From assembly GCF_036038375.1 (NCBI RefSeq), contig NZ_CP107935.1, positions 8,246,001 to 8,310,000 on the forward strand: 64,000 nucleotides of DNA. The letters run 5' to 3'. The position numbers and the translations under genes were made by a program. Below are positions 15,976-25,595 of this stretch, one piece after another (the stretch's first letter is position 1; each line of letters begins with the position of its first letter). The DNA is from Streptomyces sp. NBC_00414. Lineage in GTDB: Bacteria > Actinomycetota > Actinomycetes > Streptomycetales > Streptomycetaceae. The notes under the pieces are model-generated. The model did no database searches, was not told the DNA's origin, and was given only the letters and a program-made list of their open reading frames with translations.

Positions 15976-17265
15976 GTGGGAAAAAACGGGAGTGTTGAGA
16001 GGCGGACGGTCCTCAAGGCGGCCGGAGCGTCGCTGGCGACGGTCGGGCTCGCCGCGACGGCCGGCTGCGGGGGAGACGGCGGCGGATCGGGCGACGGCAC
16101 GGTCGAGATCCGCTTCGCCTGGTGGGGCGCGGAGGAGCGGGCCAAGCGCATCAACCAGTCCATCAAGCTCTTCGAGAAGAAGTATCCGAAGATCAAGGTG
16201 AAGACGGACTTCCAGGATTACGTGGCCTTTTGGGAGAAGTTCCAGACCCAGGCCGCGGGCGGGAATCCACCGGACGTATTCCAGAACGCGGTCGCATTCC
16301 TGCGGAAGTACGACAAGAGAAGTATTCTTCTCGACCTCAAGTCCCAAGTGGACGCGGGAAATCTGGACCTCAAGAACTTCCGGGCCGGAGTCGAGAAGGT
16401 CGGCGAGGTCGACGGGAAACTGCTGGGCATACCCGTCGGCTCCAACACCATGTCGCTCGTCATCGACGAGAAAGTCTTCAAAGCCGCCGGTGTGAAGGCC
16501 GAGCAGGGCTGGACCTGGGACGAGTACTTCGCCGCGCTCAAGAAGATCCACGACACCCAGAAGGTGGCGGGCGACAGCGGCTACTTCGGGATCATGTACC
16601 TCTACGACCTCTATCTGCGCCAGAACGGCAAGGCGTTCTTCACCGAGGACGGACTCGGCTTCGAGGAGGCCGATCTGACGGAGTGGTGGCAGGACGGCTA
16701 CAACCGTGTGAAGGCCGGAATCGTCACCGACCCGAAGAAGGTCGAGCAGCTCAAGCCGAAGTCGGCGCTGGCCTCCGGCGACGCCGGGTCCGAGTTCACC
16801 TGGGACAACTTCACCGTGCGCTACTCCGTGGAGGGCGACAGCACCTACGGGCTGGCGCCGATCCCGACGACCGACGGCAAGGAGACCGGCCAGTACCTCG
16901 GCTCGCTCATGCTGAGCGGTTTCGCCCGGACCAAGCACCCCAAGGAAGTGGCCCAGTTCATCTCCTTCATGGTCCACGACCCCGAGGTCGGCAAGATCAT
17001 GGGCTACGACCGGGGCCTGCTCTCCACCACGGAGCAGTTCGACGCGTACAAGCCGACCGACGCCCCCAACCAGGCGATCGCGAAGTACGAGGCGGACGTC
17101 GCCGATGCCGGGCTGCTCGGGACCATCACGCCGCACCCGGCGGGCGCCGACACCGTGGAGGCCGCGTTCCTGCGCGTCGCCGGCGACATGTCGACGGGCA
17201 AGACGAAGGTCTCCGACGCGGTCAAGCAGTTCTTCTCCGAGGCGAAGACCGCCCTCGCCACCTGA
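15976..17265 (+). CDS. Sugar ABC transporter substrate-binding lipoprotein
   Basis: The 429-residue protein is a family 1 extracellular solute-binding protein. The signal region has a twin arginine (ERRTVLKAAG) and a lipobox ending TAGC, so it is probably a Tat-exported lipoprotein. The mature part has the usual EIRFAWWGAEERAKRINQSI start and GIPVGSNTMSLVIDEKVF domain crossover. It should capture an oligosaccharide outside the membrane and deliver it to the two permeases that follow. No ATPase gene is present, as is usual for this class, which relies on a shared MsiK-type ATPase in Streptomyces. GTG at 15976 follows GGGGAGG. It is the first gene of a five-gene operon. Confidence 0.93.
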   Translation: MGKNGSVERRTVLKAAGASLATVGLAATAGCGGDGGGSGDGTVEIRFAWWGAEERAKRINQSIKLFEKKYPKIKVKTDFQDYVAFWEKFQTQAAGGNPPDVFQNAVAFLRKYDKRSILLDLKSQVDAGNLDLKNFRAGVEKVGEVDGKLLGIPVGSNTMSLVIDEKVFKAAGVKAEQGWTWDEYFAALKKIHDTQKVAGDSGYFGIMYLYDLYLRQNGKAFFTEDGLGFEEADLTEWWQDGYNRVKAGIVTDPKKVEQLKPKSALASGDAGSEFTWDNFTVRYSVEGDSTYGLAPIPTTDGKETGQYLGSLMLSGFARTKHPKEVAQFISFMVHDPEVGKIMGYDRGLLSTTEQFDAYKPTDAPNQAIAKYEADVADAGLLGTITPHPAGADTVEAAFLRVAGDMSTGKTKVSDAVKQFFSEAKTALAT

Positions 17266-18236
17266 TGGGAACAGCAGTGACGACGCTCATCAAGGACTCT
17301 CCGCCGGATGCCCCGGAGAAGCGTCCCGGTCCCCCCGCCGCCGCCAAGCGGCGGGGCCGCCGGGAGAATCTGGCCGGCTACCTCTTCATGTCCCCCTGGA
17401 TCGCGGGCTTTCTGCTGCTGACCGCGGGGCCCATGGCCGCATCGCTGTATTTCGCGTTCACCGACTACAACCTCTTCGACTCCCCGAAGTGGATCGGCCT
17501 CGACAACTTCACCCGGATGCTCGACGACCCCCGGTGGCAGAAGTCGGTCGAGGTGACGGCGAAGTACGTCATCATCGGCACCCCGCTGAAGCTGCTGCTC
17601 GCGCTGGGGGTCGCCCTGCTGCTCGCCCAGAGCCGGCGCGGGCAGGCCTTCTACCGGGCCGCGTTCTACGCCCCCTCGCTGATCGGCGCGAGCGTGTCCA
17701 TCGGCTTCGTGTGGCGCGCGCTGTTCTCCGACGACGCCGCGGTGGACCGTACGCAGTCGTTCTTCGGGTTCGACGTCGGTGGCTGGGTCGGCAATCCGGA
17801 CTGGGTGCTCTACAGCCTGGTGGCACTCACCGTCTGGCAGTTCGGCGCCCCCATGGTCATCTTCCTCGCCGGCCTGAAGCAGGTACCGAGGGAGCTGTAC
17901 GAGGCGGCCGAGGTCGACGGCGCCGGACCGTTCAAACGGTTCTGGAGCATCACCCTGCCGATGATCTCCCCCGTGCTGTTCTTCAACGTGCTGCTGGAGA
18001 CCATCCACTCGTTCCAGATCTTCGGTTCCGCGTACGTCGTCTCCAACGCCACCTGCGGACCGGCCGACGCCACGCTCGTCTACACCTGTTACCTGTACCA
18101 GAAGGGCTTCAAGGAGGCCCAGATGGGCTTCGCCTCCGCGATGGCCTGGATGCTGCTGCTCGCCGTGGCGCTGGTGACGGCGGTCCTCTTCTGGTCCCAG
18201 AAGCGATGGGTGCACTACGAGGAGGCCTCCCGATGA
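17265..18236 (+). CDS. Sugar ABC transporter permease 1 (MalF-like)
   Basis: The 323-residue protein has six predicted membrane helices, starting with LAGYLFMSPWIAGFLLLTAGPMAASLYF. The EAA loop that docks with the ATPase reads ELYEAAEVDGAGPFKRFWSI and is canonical. It overlaps the upstream stop by one base in TGATG, so translation is coupled. A GTG at 17277 with GGGA upstream is an equally good start. Together with the next gene it forms the membrane channel for the substrate of the binding protein. Confidence 0.93.
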   Translation: MGTAVTTLIKDSPPDAPEKRPGPPAAAKRRGRRENLAGYLFMSPWIAGFLLLTAGPMAASLYFAFTDYNLFDSPKWIGLDNFTRMLDDPRWQKSVEVTAKYVIIGTPLKLLLALGVALLLAQSRRGQAFYRAAFYAPSLIGASVSIGFVWRALFSDDAAVDRTQSFFGFDVGGWVGNPDWVLYSLVALTVWQFGAPMVIFLAGLKQVPRELYEAAEVDGAGPFKRFWSITLPMISPVLFFNVLLETIHSFQIFGSAYVVSNATCGPADATLVYTCYLYQKGFKEAQMGFASAMAWMLLLAVALVTAVLFWSQKRWVHYEEASR

Positions 18237-19150
18237 GCACCACCGGCACGACCACGGCCACGACCGTGACCACGCGTACGAACGCCACCCCGCCGAGCAA
18301 GTCCCCGGCACTCGGGCGGAAGAGCACCGGATCGCTCGCCTGGCACCTCGGCGCGCTGCTCGTCCTCGCGGTCGTCCTCTATCCCGTCGTCTGGGTCCTC
18401 GGCGCCTCGTTCAAGCCCAGCCGGGAGATCATCGGCAGCCTGCAGCTCTTCCCGACCAGCCCGATCCTCCAGAACTTCAAGGGGCTCGCCGACGGCATCG
18501 CGGACATCTCGATCGCCACGTTCTTCCAGAACTCCCTCTTCTACGCGCTCGGCTCCGTCATCGGCATCCTCATCTCCTGCTCGCTGACGGCGTACGCCTT
18601 CGCCCGCATCCGGTTCGCCGGGCGCAACCTGATGTTCTCGCTGATGATCGGCACCCTGCTGCTGCCGTACCACGTGCTGCTCATCCCGCAGTACGTGATG
18701 TTCCAGAAGATGGAACTGATCAACACGTACGTGCCGCTGCTGATCGGCAAGTTCCTGGCCACCGAGGCGTTCTTCGTCTTCCTCATGGTGCAGTTCATGC
18801 GGAACCTGCCCAAGGAACTGGACGAGGCGGCCCGGCTCGACGGCTGCGGTCACCTGCGGATCTACTGGTCGATCGTCCTGCCGCTGTGCCGGCCGGCCCT
18901 CATCACCAGTGCGATCTTCACCTTCATCAACGCCTGGAACGACTTCATGGGCCCGCTGATCTACCTCAACGAGCCCGCCAAGTACACCGTCTCCCTCGGC
19001 ATGATGATGTTCCGCGACCAGGAGGGCGTCGCCAACTACGGCGGCATGATCGCCATGTCACTGGTGGCGCTGCTGCCCGTGCTGGCCTTCTTCCTCGCCT
19101 TCCAGCGCTATCTGATCGACGGTATGGCGACCTCCGGTCTGAAGGGCTGA
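18233..19150 (+). CDS. Sugar ABC transporter permease 2 (MalG-like)
   Basis: The 305-residue protein follows with an ATGA overlap and a GAGGAGG site inside the previous gene. After a Thr-rich N-terminus it has six membrane helices and the EAA loop ELDEAARLDGCGHLRIYWSI. It ends LIDGMATSGLKG, typical of MalG-like permeases. It pairs with permease 1. Confidence 0.94.
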   Translation: MSTTGTTTATTVTTRTNATPPSKSPALGRKSTGSLAWHLGALLVLAVVLYPVVWVLGASFKPSREIIGSLQLFPTSPILQNFKGLADGIADISIATFFQNSLFYALGSVIGILISCSLTAYAFARIRFAGRNLMFSLMIGTLLLPYHVLLIPQYVMFQKMELINTYVPLLIGKFLATEAFFVFLMVQFMRNLPKELDEAARLDGCGHLRIYWSIVLPLCRPALITSAIFTFINAWNDFMGPLIYLNEPAKYTVSLGMMMFRDQEGVANYGGMIAMSLVALLPVLAFFLAFQRYLIDGMATSGLKG

Positions 19151-19157
19151 CCCACAC

Positions 19158-19772
19158 ATGAAGGCTCGTACGGCACCGGCGCCGGTGTCCGCGCAGAAGC
19201 GCCCCCAGCGGGAGTCCGCCCTCGCCGAGCGGTTCGCGCTCTTCGCCGAGTGTCTGCTCACCGGGGTGTGGATCGCGGTGGCCTCGCTGCCCGTGGTCAC
19301 CTACCCCGCCGCGTTCGCCGCCGGGTCACGGCACCTCCGGCGGCGTACGGCTCATGAGGCCGGCGGCCTGCGGGAGTTCGTCGCGGACTTCCGTGCCGCC
19401 GTGCGCGGCGGGTGGCTCGCCGGACTCGCCGGGTGGGCGGCGGCCCTCGCGGTGTGGGTCGATGTGCAGGCCGTACGCGCCGGGATCCCGGGCGGCCCGT
19501 TCGTCGGGGCCGTGGGGCTGTTCGCGCTGATCGGGCTGGCCGTCGCCGGGCTGCGCGCGGCGGCGGTCTGGGAGCCCGGCGCCTCCTGGCGCGAGCTGCT
19601 CGGCGCCGCCGGGCGCCGTACGGTCCTCGACCCCGCGGGGTCCTTCCTGCTCGTCGGCGGACTGGTCGTCGTGGCCGTCTCCGCCTGGTTCGTGCCGCCG
19701 CTGGCGATCCCCGTCCTGGGGGCCGTGGCGGCGGCGGCCCTCGCCGTGGAGGAACGCGGTCGCCACCGCTGA
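19158..19772 (+). CDS. DUF624 (YesL-like) membrane protein
   Basis: The 204-residue protein starts seven bases after permease 2. It has about five hydrophobic segments, beginning FALFAECLLTGVWIAVASLPVVTYPAAFAAG, which matches the DUF624 pattern. In Bacillus, DUF624 proteins such as YesL and YesV sit in rhamnogalacturonan utilisation operons beside ABC importers; their role is unknown. The pairing with the next gene, YetA-like, repeats that arrangement here. Confidence 0.83.
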   Translation: MKARTAPAPVSAQKRPQRESALAERFALFAECLLTGVWIAVASLPVVTYPAAFAAGSRHLRRRTAHEAGGLREFVADFRAAVRGGWLAGLAGWAAALAVWVDVQAVRAGIPGGPFVGAVGLFALIGLAVAGLRAAAVWEPGASWRELLGAAGRRTVLDPAGSFLLVGGLVVVAVSAWFVPPLAIPVLGAVAAAALAVEERGRHR

Positions 19773-19782
19773 CCGGCGGTTT

Positions 19783-19834
19783 CTCACAAGAATTACAAGG
19801 CTCACAAGGTTCGCAAGGCTCAAGGCTCACAAGG
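19783..19834. repeat. Imperfect 9-bp tandem repeat upstream of the lyase gene
   Basis: Units run CTCACAAG, AATTACAAGG, CTCACAAGG, TTCGCAAGG, CTCAAGG, CTCACAAGG. It is an unusually A-rich patch between the DUF624 gene and the lyase gene. Confidence 0.75.
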
Positions 19835-19909
19835 CAGGCGCCCCGGCGTCGCCCCTCTCTCTGTCATGCCCCTGACTTCCTCGCAAGGACTCGTAAGGAA
19901 AGGAAGGCC

Positions 19910-22666
19910 ATGTCCCCCATCCCCCGCAGGTCCCTCCTCAAGGCGGCCGCCGTCGCCGGAGCCGCCGCCCAGTTCAGCTGGGCCCTGGGCGCGCAAGATG
20001 CGCAGGCAGCGCAGGCCGCCCCGAGAGCCGAGGCCGCCGACGCGGACCCGGTGACCCTGGACTGGCTGGAGGACGGCGGCCTCGGCGAGGCACCGGGCTC
20101 GACCGTGGGCGTGCCCTGGCCGAAGGGCGCGTACGAGAAGGACCAGACCTTCGCGCTGACCGACGCCGACGGCAAGGCCGTGCCCGTGCAGTCCTGGCCG
20201 ATCGGCTACTGGCCCGACGGCTCCCTCAAGTGGACCGCGCACGCGGTCGGGCCGGGAGCGGGCAGCGGCAAGCTCACCCTCGACGCGGGTTCGCCCGCCG
20301 CGCCCGCCAAGAAGGTGACCGTCGACAGGCGCGGCGGCTCCATCGAGGTGTCGACCGGGGTCATCACCGCGAAGCTCGGCAAGGGCGGTTCCACGCTGGT
20401 CAGGTCCGTACTGCGCGGCTGGACGGAGATCGCCAGGGACGGGCGTCTCGTGCTGCTGCGCCAGCCGGAGATCGAGGACGGCGACCAGGGCGCCGAGAAG
20501 TACGAGCGCTTCGAGAGCGTGATCTCCGAGGCCGAGGTCGAGCAGGACGGGCCGGTCCGCGCCGTCGTCCGTATCGACGGCAAGCACCGCAAGGGCAGCC
20601 GGAGCTGGCTGCCCTTCTCGGTGCGGCTCTACTTCTACGCGGGCGGCGAGTCGTTCCGCATGGTGCACACGATCACCTTCGACGGCACCCAGGAACCCGG
20701 CAAGGCCAGTGGCGACTTCATCCGCGGCATCGGCGTCCGCTTCAAGGTGCCGATGCGCGACGCCGCGTACGACCGGCACATCCGTATCGGCGGGGAGGGG
20801 ACCGGGCTGCTGCGCGAGGCGGTGAAGGGGATCACCGGGCTGCGCCGGGACCCGGGCGCGGCCATCCGGACGGCCCAGTTCGAGGGACAGAAGCTGCCCG
20901 ATCCGTCGACCTGGGACCAGCGGGTGACCACCCGGCTCCAGTACATCCCCGAATGGGGCGACTACACCCTCTCGCAGCTGTCGGCGGACGGCTTCGGCGT
21001 GCGCAAGCGCACCAAGAAGGGCCATGGCTGGATCTCCGCGGGCGGTGGTCGGCGGGCCAGCGGCTTCGGGTACGTCGGCGGCGCGAGCGGCGGACTGGCC
21101 TTCGGGCTGCGGGACTTCTGGGAGAAGTTCCCCGCCCAGCTCGACATCCGCGACGCCCAGACCGACGAGGCCGAGGTCACGCTCTGGCTCTGGTCGCCCG
21201 AGTCGCAGCCCATGGACCTGCGCTTCTACCACGACGGCATGGGCCAGGACACGTACCCCGAACAGCTCGAAGGCCTCAACATCACCTACGAGGACTACGA
21301 GCCCGGCTTCGGCACCCCCTACGGCATCGCCCGTACCAGCGAACTCCTCTTCTGGGCCCACGCGTCGACACCGAGTGCCGAGGCGATGGCCAAGCAGGTG
21401 GCCGCCGTACGTACCCCGGCGCAGCTCGCCGCTCCGCCCCGGCATCTGGTCAAGGCCGGTGTCTTCGGCCGACTGTTCTCCGAGCCGGACCGCTCCACCG
21501 CCGCCAAGGCGAAGATCGAGGACCATCTCGACTTCCTCTTCACCTATTACAGGGACCAGGTGGAGATGCGCAGGTGGTACGGCTTCTGGGACTACGGCGA
21601 CATCATGCACACGTACGACCCGAGCCGCCATCAGTGGTGCTACGACGTGGGCGGCTACGCCTGGGACAACTCCGAGCTCTCGCCCGACCTGTGGCTCTGG
21701 TTCGCCTACATGCGCTCCGGCCGCTCCGACATCTTCCGTTTCGCCGAGGCCATGACCCGGCACACCGGCGAGGTCGACGTCTATCACCTGGGGCAGTGGG
21801 CCGGCCTCGGTACCCGGCACGGCGTCCAGCACTACGCCGACAGCGCCAAGCAGCAGCGCATCGCCAACACCACCTACCGGCGCTACTACTACTTCCTCAC
21901 CGGCGACGAACGCGTCGGCGACCTCATGCACGCCAACGTCGACTCCGACGAGACGTTCCTCGTCCTCGACCCGATCCGCAAGATCCGCACCGAGCCGTAC
22001 GAACCGGACCGCAACGCGCTCTCGATCGGCTTCGGCACCGACTGGAGCGGGCTGGTGTCGGCGTGGCTCACCGAGTGGGAGCGGCGCGGGCCCAAGTGGG
22101 AGAAGGCGAAGGCTCGGGTCCTGTCCACGATGGAGACCATCGCCGCGCAACCCAACGGGTTCGTCCAGGGCAGCGCGCTGTACGACCTCGACACCGGGAA
22201 GTTCGCCGTCGCGTCGAGTGCCGTGGTCGGGGTGTCGCACCTCTCGGCGATGTTCGGGCTCGTCGAGCTGAACGCCGAGCTGCTCGACCAGATCGACATG
22301 CCGGAGTTCAAGGAGGCGTGGCTCGACTACTGCCGGTACTTCAACGCGACGAAGGCCGAGCAGAAGGCGCGTTACGGGTCCGACTTCGGCTCTCTGCTGT
22401 TGTTCCAGGGGCACTCGAGGCAGGACGCGTACGCGGCGGTGGAGCTGGACGACGACGCGCTGGCCGCGCGGGCGTGGCGGCAGTTCTACAACAGTGCCGA
22501 CACGTGGGACTACAAGGAGTCGACCGACTGGTCCACGAAGGAGGTCGGGGGGCCGACCGGGTTGGTGTCCGGTAGTGAGGCGGCCTGGGTGTCCACGAAC
22601 ACGACTGCGTTGTACGGGCTCGCGGCGATTCAGAATCTGGCGTTGATCGGTGATCGGATGCCGTGA
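19910..22666 (+). CDS. Tat-exported PcRGLX/YetA-like protein, putative rhamnogalacturonan exolyase
   Basis: The 918-residue protein starts with a Tat signal (PRRSLLKAAAVAGAAAQFSWAL) ending near residue 40. An N-terminal beta region, a central beta-sandwich and a C-terminal helical toroid follow. The toroid is rich in aromatics, for example RRWYGFWDYGDIMHTYDP and HQWCYDVGGYAWDNSELSPDLWLWF. I recognise this as the PcRGLX/YetA-like family, whose fungal member is an exo-acting rhamnogalacturonan lyase (polysaccharide lyase family 26). It would release sugars from pectin side regions outside the cell, and the ABC importer encoded upstream would take them up. The ATG follows AAGGAAAGGAAGG. Family membership is fairly sure; activity is inferred. 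Confidence 0.8.
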   Translation: MSPIPRRSLLKAAAVAGAAAQFSWALGAQDAQAAQAAPRAEAADADPVTLDWLEDGGLGEAPGSTVGVPWPKGAYEKDQTFALTDADGKAVPVQSWPIGYWPDGSLKWTAHAVGPGAGSGKLTLDAGSPAAPAKKVTVDRRGGSIEVSTGVITAKLGKGGSTLVRSVLRGWTEIARDGRLVLLRQPEIEDGDQGAEKYERFESVISEAEVEQDGPVRAVVRIDGKHRKGSRSWLPFSVRLYFYAGGESFRMVHTITFDGTQEPGKASGDFIRGIGVRFKVPMRDAAYDRHIRIGGEGTGLLREAVKGITGLRRDPGAAIRTAQFEGQKLPDPSTWDQRVTTRLQYIPEWGDYTLSQLSADGFGVRKRTKKGHGWISAGGGRRASGFGYVGGASGGLAFGLRDFWEKFPAQLDIRDAQTDEAEVTLWLWSPESQPMDLRFYHDGMGQDTYPEQLEGLNITYEDYEPGFGTPYGIARTSELLFWAHASTPSAEAMAKQVAAVRTPAQLAAPPRHLVKAGVFGRLFSEPDRSTAAKAKIEDHLDFLFTYYRDQVEMRRWYGFWDYGDIMHTYDPSRHQWCYDVGGYAWDNSELSPDLWLWFAYMRSGRSDIFRFAEAMTRHTGEVDVYHLGQWAGLGTRHGVQHYADSAKQQRIANTTYRRYYYFLTGDERVGDLMHANVDSDETFLVLDPIRKIRTEPYEPDRNALSIGFGTDWSGLVSAWLTEWERRGPKWEKAKARVLSTMETIAAQPNGFVQGSALYDLDTGKFAVASSAVVGVSHLSAMFGLVELNAELLDQIDMPEFKEAWLDYCRYFNATKAEQKARYGSDFGSLLLFQGHSRQDAYAAVELDDDALAARAWRQFYNSADTWDYKESTDWSTKEVGGPTGLVSGSEAAWVSTNTTALYGLAAIQNLALIGDRMP

Positions 22667-22758
22667 CGCTTCCGCTGGGGCCCTTCAGGGGTGCGGGGGA
22701 CCGCGCGGGCGGCCACGACGTGCGCGCCGCACCCCTGCCGGGGGGGGGAAGGGGCTGG

Positions 22759-22933
22759 GTGCGGGTCCGTTGTGGCTGGGCGCGCCGTTCCCCGCGCCCC
22801 TCGGGAGTGCCCCTGCGGGGCGACTCCCTGTGGGGGTGGAACCCGTTCGGGGTGGGTTGTGACGTGCGGGTCCGTTGTGGCTGGGCGCGCCGTTCCCCGC
22901 GCCCCTCGGGAGCGCCCCTGCGGGGCGACTCCC
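22759..22933. repeat. 70-bp direct repeat carrying the dispersed element (inverted orientation)
   Basis: 22759-22828 and 22864-22933 are identical except for one base. Both contain GCGCCGTTCCCCGCGCCCCT, the reverse complement of the dispersed core. The region follows the lyase operon and precedes the convergent membrane gene, so it may end transcripts from both sides. Confidence 0.9.
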
Positions 22934-22950
22934 CGGCCGGGGTGGCGGTG

Positions 22951-25407
22951 TCAGCGCATTCTGCTCAGGGCGTCCCTGGCCCGGCGGGCGTCTCGTAGGC
23001 GTTGTTCGTAGGTGGCGCCCAGGGAGAGGAGCAGGAGGCCGGCCAGGGCGGGGGGTACCCAGCGGGGGATCGCGCCCATGGCCTGGGCGATGTACGGGGC
23101 GAGTTCGTGCAGTGCGACCAGGACGAGCGTGCCGCCGCCGAGGACCAGCGGTGCCCGGAGGCGGTGACGGACGCCGACGAGGGTGACGGCGAGCGCCGCG
23201 GAGCCCAGCAGCAGAGGGCGCAGCCAGTTCGTGTCGCCCCACACCGCCAGGAGGCTCGGCACCAGCGTCACCGAGAGGCCGGGCCCGTACGCCGTCCAGG
23301 ACGAGGCCTCCGCGTCACGGCTCCTGCGGACGTACCCGAGGATCAGCGCGGGCACCGTCACCGGCAGCGTGTACGCCTCGGGGGAGCCGACCTCCCAGGC
23401 GATCAGCCGGACCCAGGCGGCCAGCACGAACAGCACGGCCGCCGCATGACCGACCCGCCTGCGGTCCTCGCGTACGGCCGTGCCCGCGGCGATCACCGCG
23501 CACAGGGCCAGGACCAGGGCGAGAACGGGCAGTTCTGCGGTCGCGAGACCGATGGCCGGCAGGGCCGCGACGGCCCCGGTGATCTCGACGGACACCGTCG
23601 TCGTGGGGTCGCCGAGCCGGGGCGCCAGCAGCGCGGCAGCGGCCGGCACCACCAGGACGAGCAGTGCGATGTGCTGCGGCTGCCAGTCGAGGGACGCGCC
23701 GACGGCACAGGCGAGCCCCGTGGCGTACGCGAGGGAGGCGGCAGCCGAGACGGCCCGGATCGTGGCCGGTGTCCGCCGGGCGGCGACCGCCGCGAACACC
23801 GCGGTCAGGCTCGCGAGGACGGCGAGCGTGGCGGCCTCGGAGGCCAGGGAGAGGGCCACGAGGTGGAGTGAGCCGAGGAGCGTCAGGCAGAGTGCCGTGG
23901 GCACCACCGCAGCCTGTGTCAGGAGTGAGAACCGGCCGACGGCCGAAGGGCTGTCCGCGGTCGGAGGCGTGTGGGCCGCTGCCACGAGTGCCGCCGTGAG
24001 CGCCGCCGCCGTGATCGCCCCCTGCGCCGGCAATGCTGCCGGGTAGGGGAGTTCGGCGACGGCGGGCAGGACGAGGGCCGTGGCCCAGGCCAGGATCAGG
24101 GACCCGCTCAGGGCGAGGGAGCGGAGCGGGCCGCCCCGGAACGTCAGGGCCAGCACCGCCGCCACCGCCGCCAGCACCAGGGGTGCGCTCTCCGTGCCGG
24201 ACGGCCAGGGCGCGGAGACCGTCACCGCGTCACGGGCGTCGGACGGCGCACCGGACCACACGCGTGACGCCCAGCCGGCCGGGCCGAGCAGCACCAGGGT
24301 CACGACGGGCAGGGTCCACGCCACGGCGAGGGCCTGCACCGTCGCGGAGGACCACCACAGGCCACGGCGCACGGTCGGGGGCAGCCAGGTGCCGCGTACC
24401 GCCAGCAGGGCGATGGCGCAGGCCAGACAGGCCGGGACCGTCCACACACCGGGCAGTGCCGACCGCAGCACGCCACCCGCCGCGGCGACGGCGAGCAGAC
24501 CGCCGGCCGACGCCAGACCGAGAGCGGCCCGCGCCTCGGGGGCACGCCACGCCGTCCCCAGCGCGATCGCCGCGGCGAGGGCGAGGAGCGCCGCCGCACG
24601 GGCAGCGGCGCTCGGATCGGGGGCGTCCCACAGGAGGACGCCGGCTGCCAGGACGCCCAGGGCGCCCGTCCCGTACGCGCCGGCGGCGGCGACGACACGT
24701 ACGGAGCGCAGCGCCGTCGCGAGGGTGACGGCCGCGTCGAGCGCGGCCGTCACCAGCAGCGCCGCCGTGATCGTGTGGTCGCCAGCGCCGGCCGCGACCG
24801 CCCAGAGCGGGAGCGGGAGTTGGGCCGCCGCCACGGCTGCCGGGAGCGGCAGGCGCAGGTCACCGAGAACACGGCCGTACGCCGTCCACAGCGCGGCCAG
24901 GAGCGCCGCGGACGCTGCCGCGTAGCCGGCGCCGTCCACTGCGGAGAGGGCGACCTCGTGCAGGGCGTACGCGTCGAGCACCGTCAGGGCGAGGCCCAGG
25001 CCCGCCACCGCCTCCGCCGTCGAGCGGAGCCCGCGCTTCAGCAGCGGCACCGGCGCGGCGAGCGTGGCCGCGGTGACCGCGCCGAGGACCGCCGCCCGTC
25101 CGGCGATGCCCATGTCGCCCCAGCTCACCAGGGTGAACGCGATCGCCGCGACGGTCAGCAGGACACCGCCGAGGACGAGCAGCACGTTCTGCACACCGGG
25201 GGCCGTGGCCTCCGGGCGTCGGGGGTGGTGGCTGCGGGAGGGCCAGGTGGTCGGGACAGGGGCCGGGGCCGCCTGGAGCCCGGCCGACCGGAGCGCGTCG
25301 AGCAGCCAGGCCCGGCGGGCCAGCAACTGGGCCCTTCGGGCGTCCAGTTGCCACAGCTCGTGGTCGAGGATCCGCAACTCCTCGGCCGGCGGCGGAATGT
25401 TCGTCAT
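22951..25407 (-). CDS. Giant polytopic membrane protein (SCO7613/SCO7450-like)
   Basis: The 818-residue protein has a charged helical N-terminus (HELWQLDARRAQLLARRAWLLDALR), a proline-rich linker, and then more than twenty predicted hydrophobic helices of mostly Ala, Leu and Val up to the basic C-terminus (EQRLRDARRARDALSRMR). I see no catalytic motif. Similar proteins occur in several copies in Streptomyces genomes and are named after SCO7613/SCO7450; function is unknown. The start could be the ATG at 25407 or a GTG at 25431; neither has a good ribosome binding site. Confidence 0.85.
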   Translation of the reverse strand: MTNIPPPAEELRILDHELWQLDARRAQLLARRAWLLDALRSAGLQAAPAPVPTTWPSRSHHPRRPEATAPGVQNVLLVLGGVLLTVAAIAFTLVSWGDMGIAGRAAVLGAVTAATLAAPVPLLKRGLRSTAEAVAGLGLALTVLDAYALHEVALSAVDGAGYAAASAALLAALWTAYGRVLGDLRLPLPAAVAAAQLPLPLWAVAAGAGDHTITAALLVTAALDAAVTLATALRSVRVVAAAGAYGTGALGVLAAGVLLWDAPDPSAAARAAALLALAAAIALGTAWRAPEARAALGLASAGGLLAVAAAGGVLRSALPGVWTVPACLACAIALLAVRGTWLPPTVRRGLWWSSATVQALAVAWTLPVVTLVLLGPAGWASRVWSGAPSDARDAVTVSAPWPSGTESAPLVLAAVAAVLALTFRGGPLRSLALSGSLILAWATALVLPAVAELPYPAALPAQGAITAAALTAALVAAAHTPPTADSPSAVGRFSLLTQAAVVPTALCLTLLGSLHLVALSLASEAATLAVLASLTAVFAAVAARRTPATIRAVSAAASLAYATGLACAVGASLDWQPQHIALLVLVVPAAAALLAPRLGDPTTTVSVEITGAVAALPAIGLATAELPVLALVLALCAVIAAGTAVREDRRRVGHAAAVLFVLAAWVRLIAWEVGSPEAYTLPVTVPALILGYVRRSRDAEASSWTAYGPGLSVTLVPSLLAVWGDTNWLRPLLLGSAALAVTLVGVRHRLRAPLVLGGGTLVLVALHELAPYIAQAMGAIPRWVPPALAGLLLLSLGATYEQRLRDARRARDALSRMR

Positions 25408-25595
25408 GTCCGGGAGTGTGGTCCGGGTCACGTCTCACGGCATGAGCACACATACTCAGGACGTACTCAGATCCGCCATGGGCCCGCCGTGTGCCCGTCG
25501 CGGGCGGGTGCCACGGACGGCTGCCGCGAACGGTTGCGGTGGACCGTCTGCGGTGGGCTCTTGTCACGGACGGACGGACCCGGATCATGAGGCGT

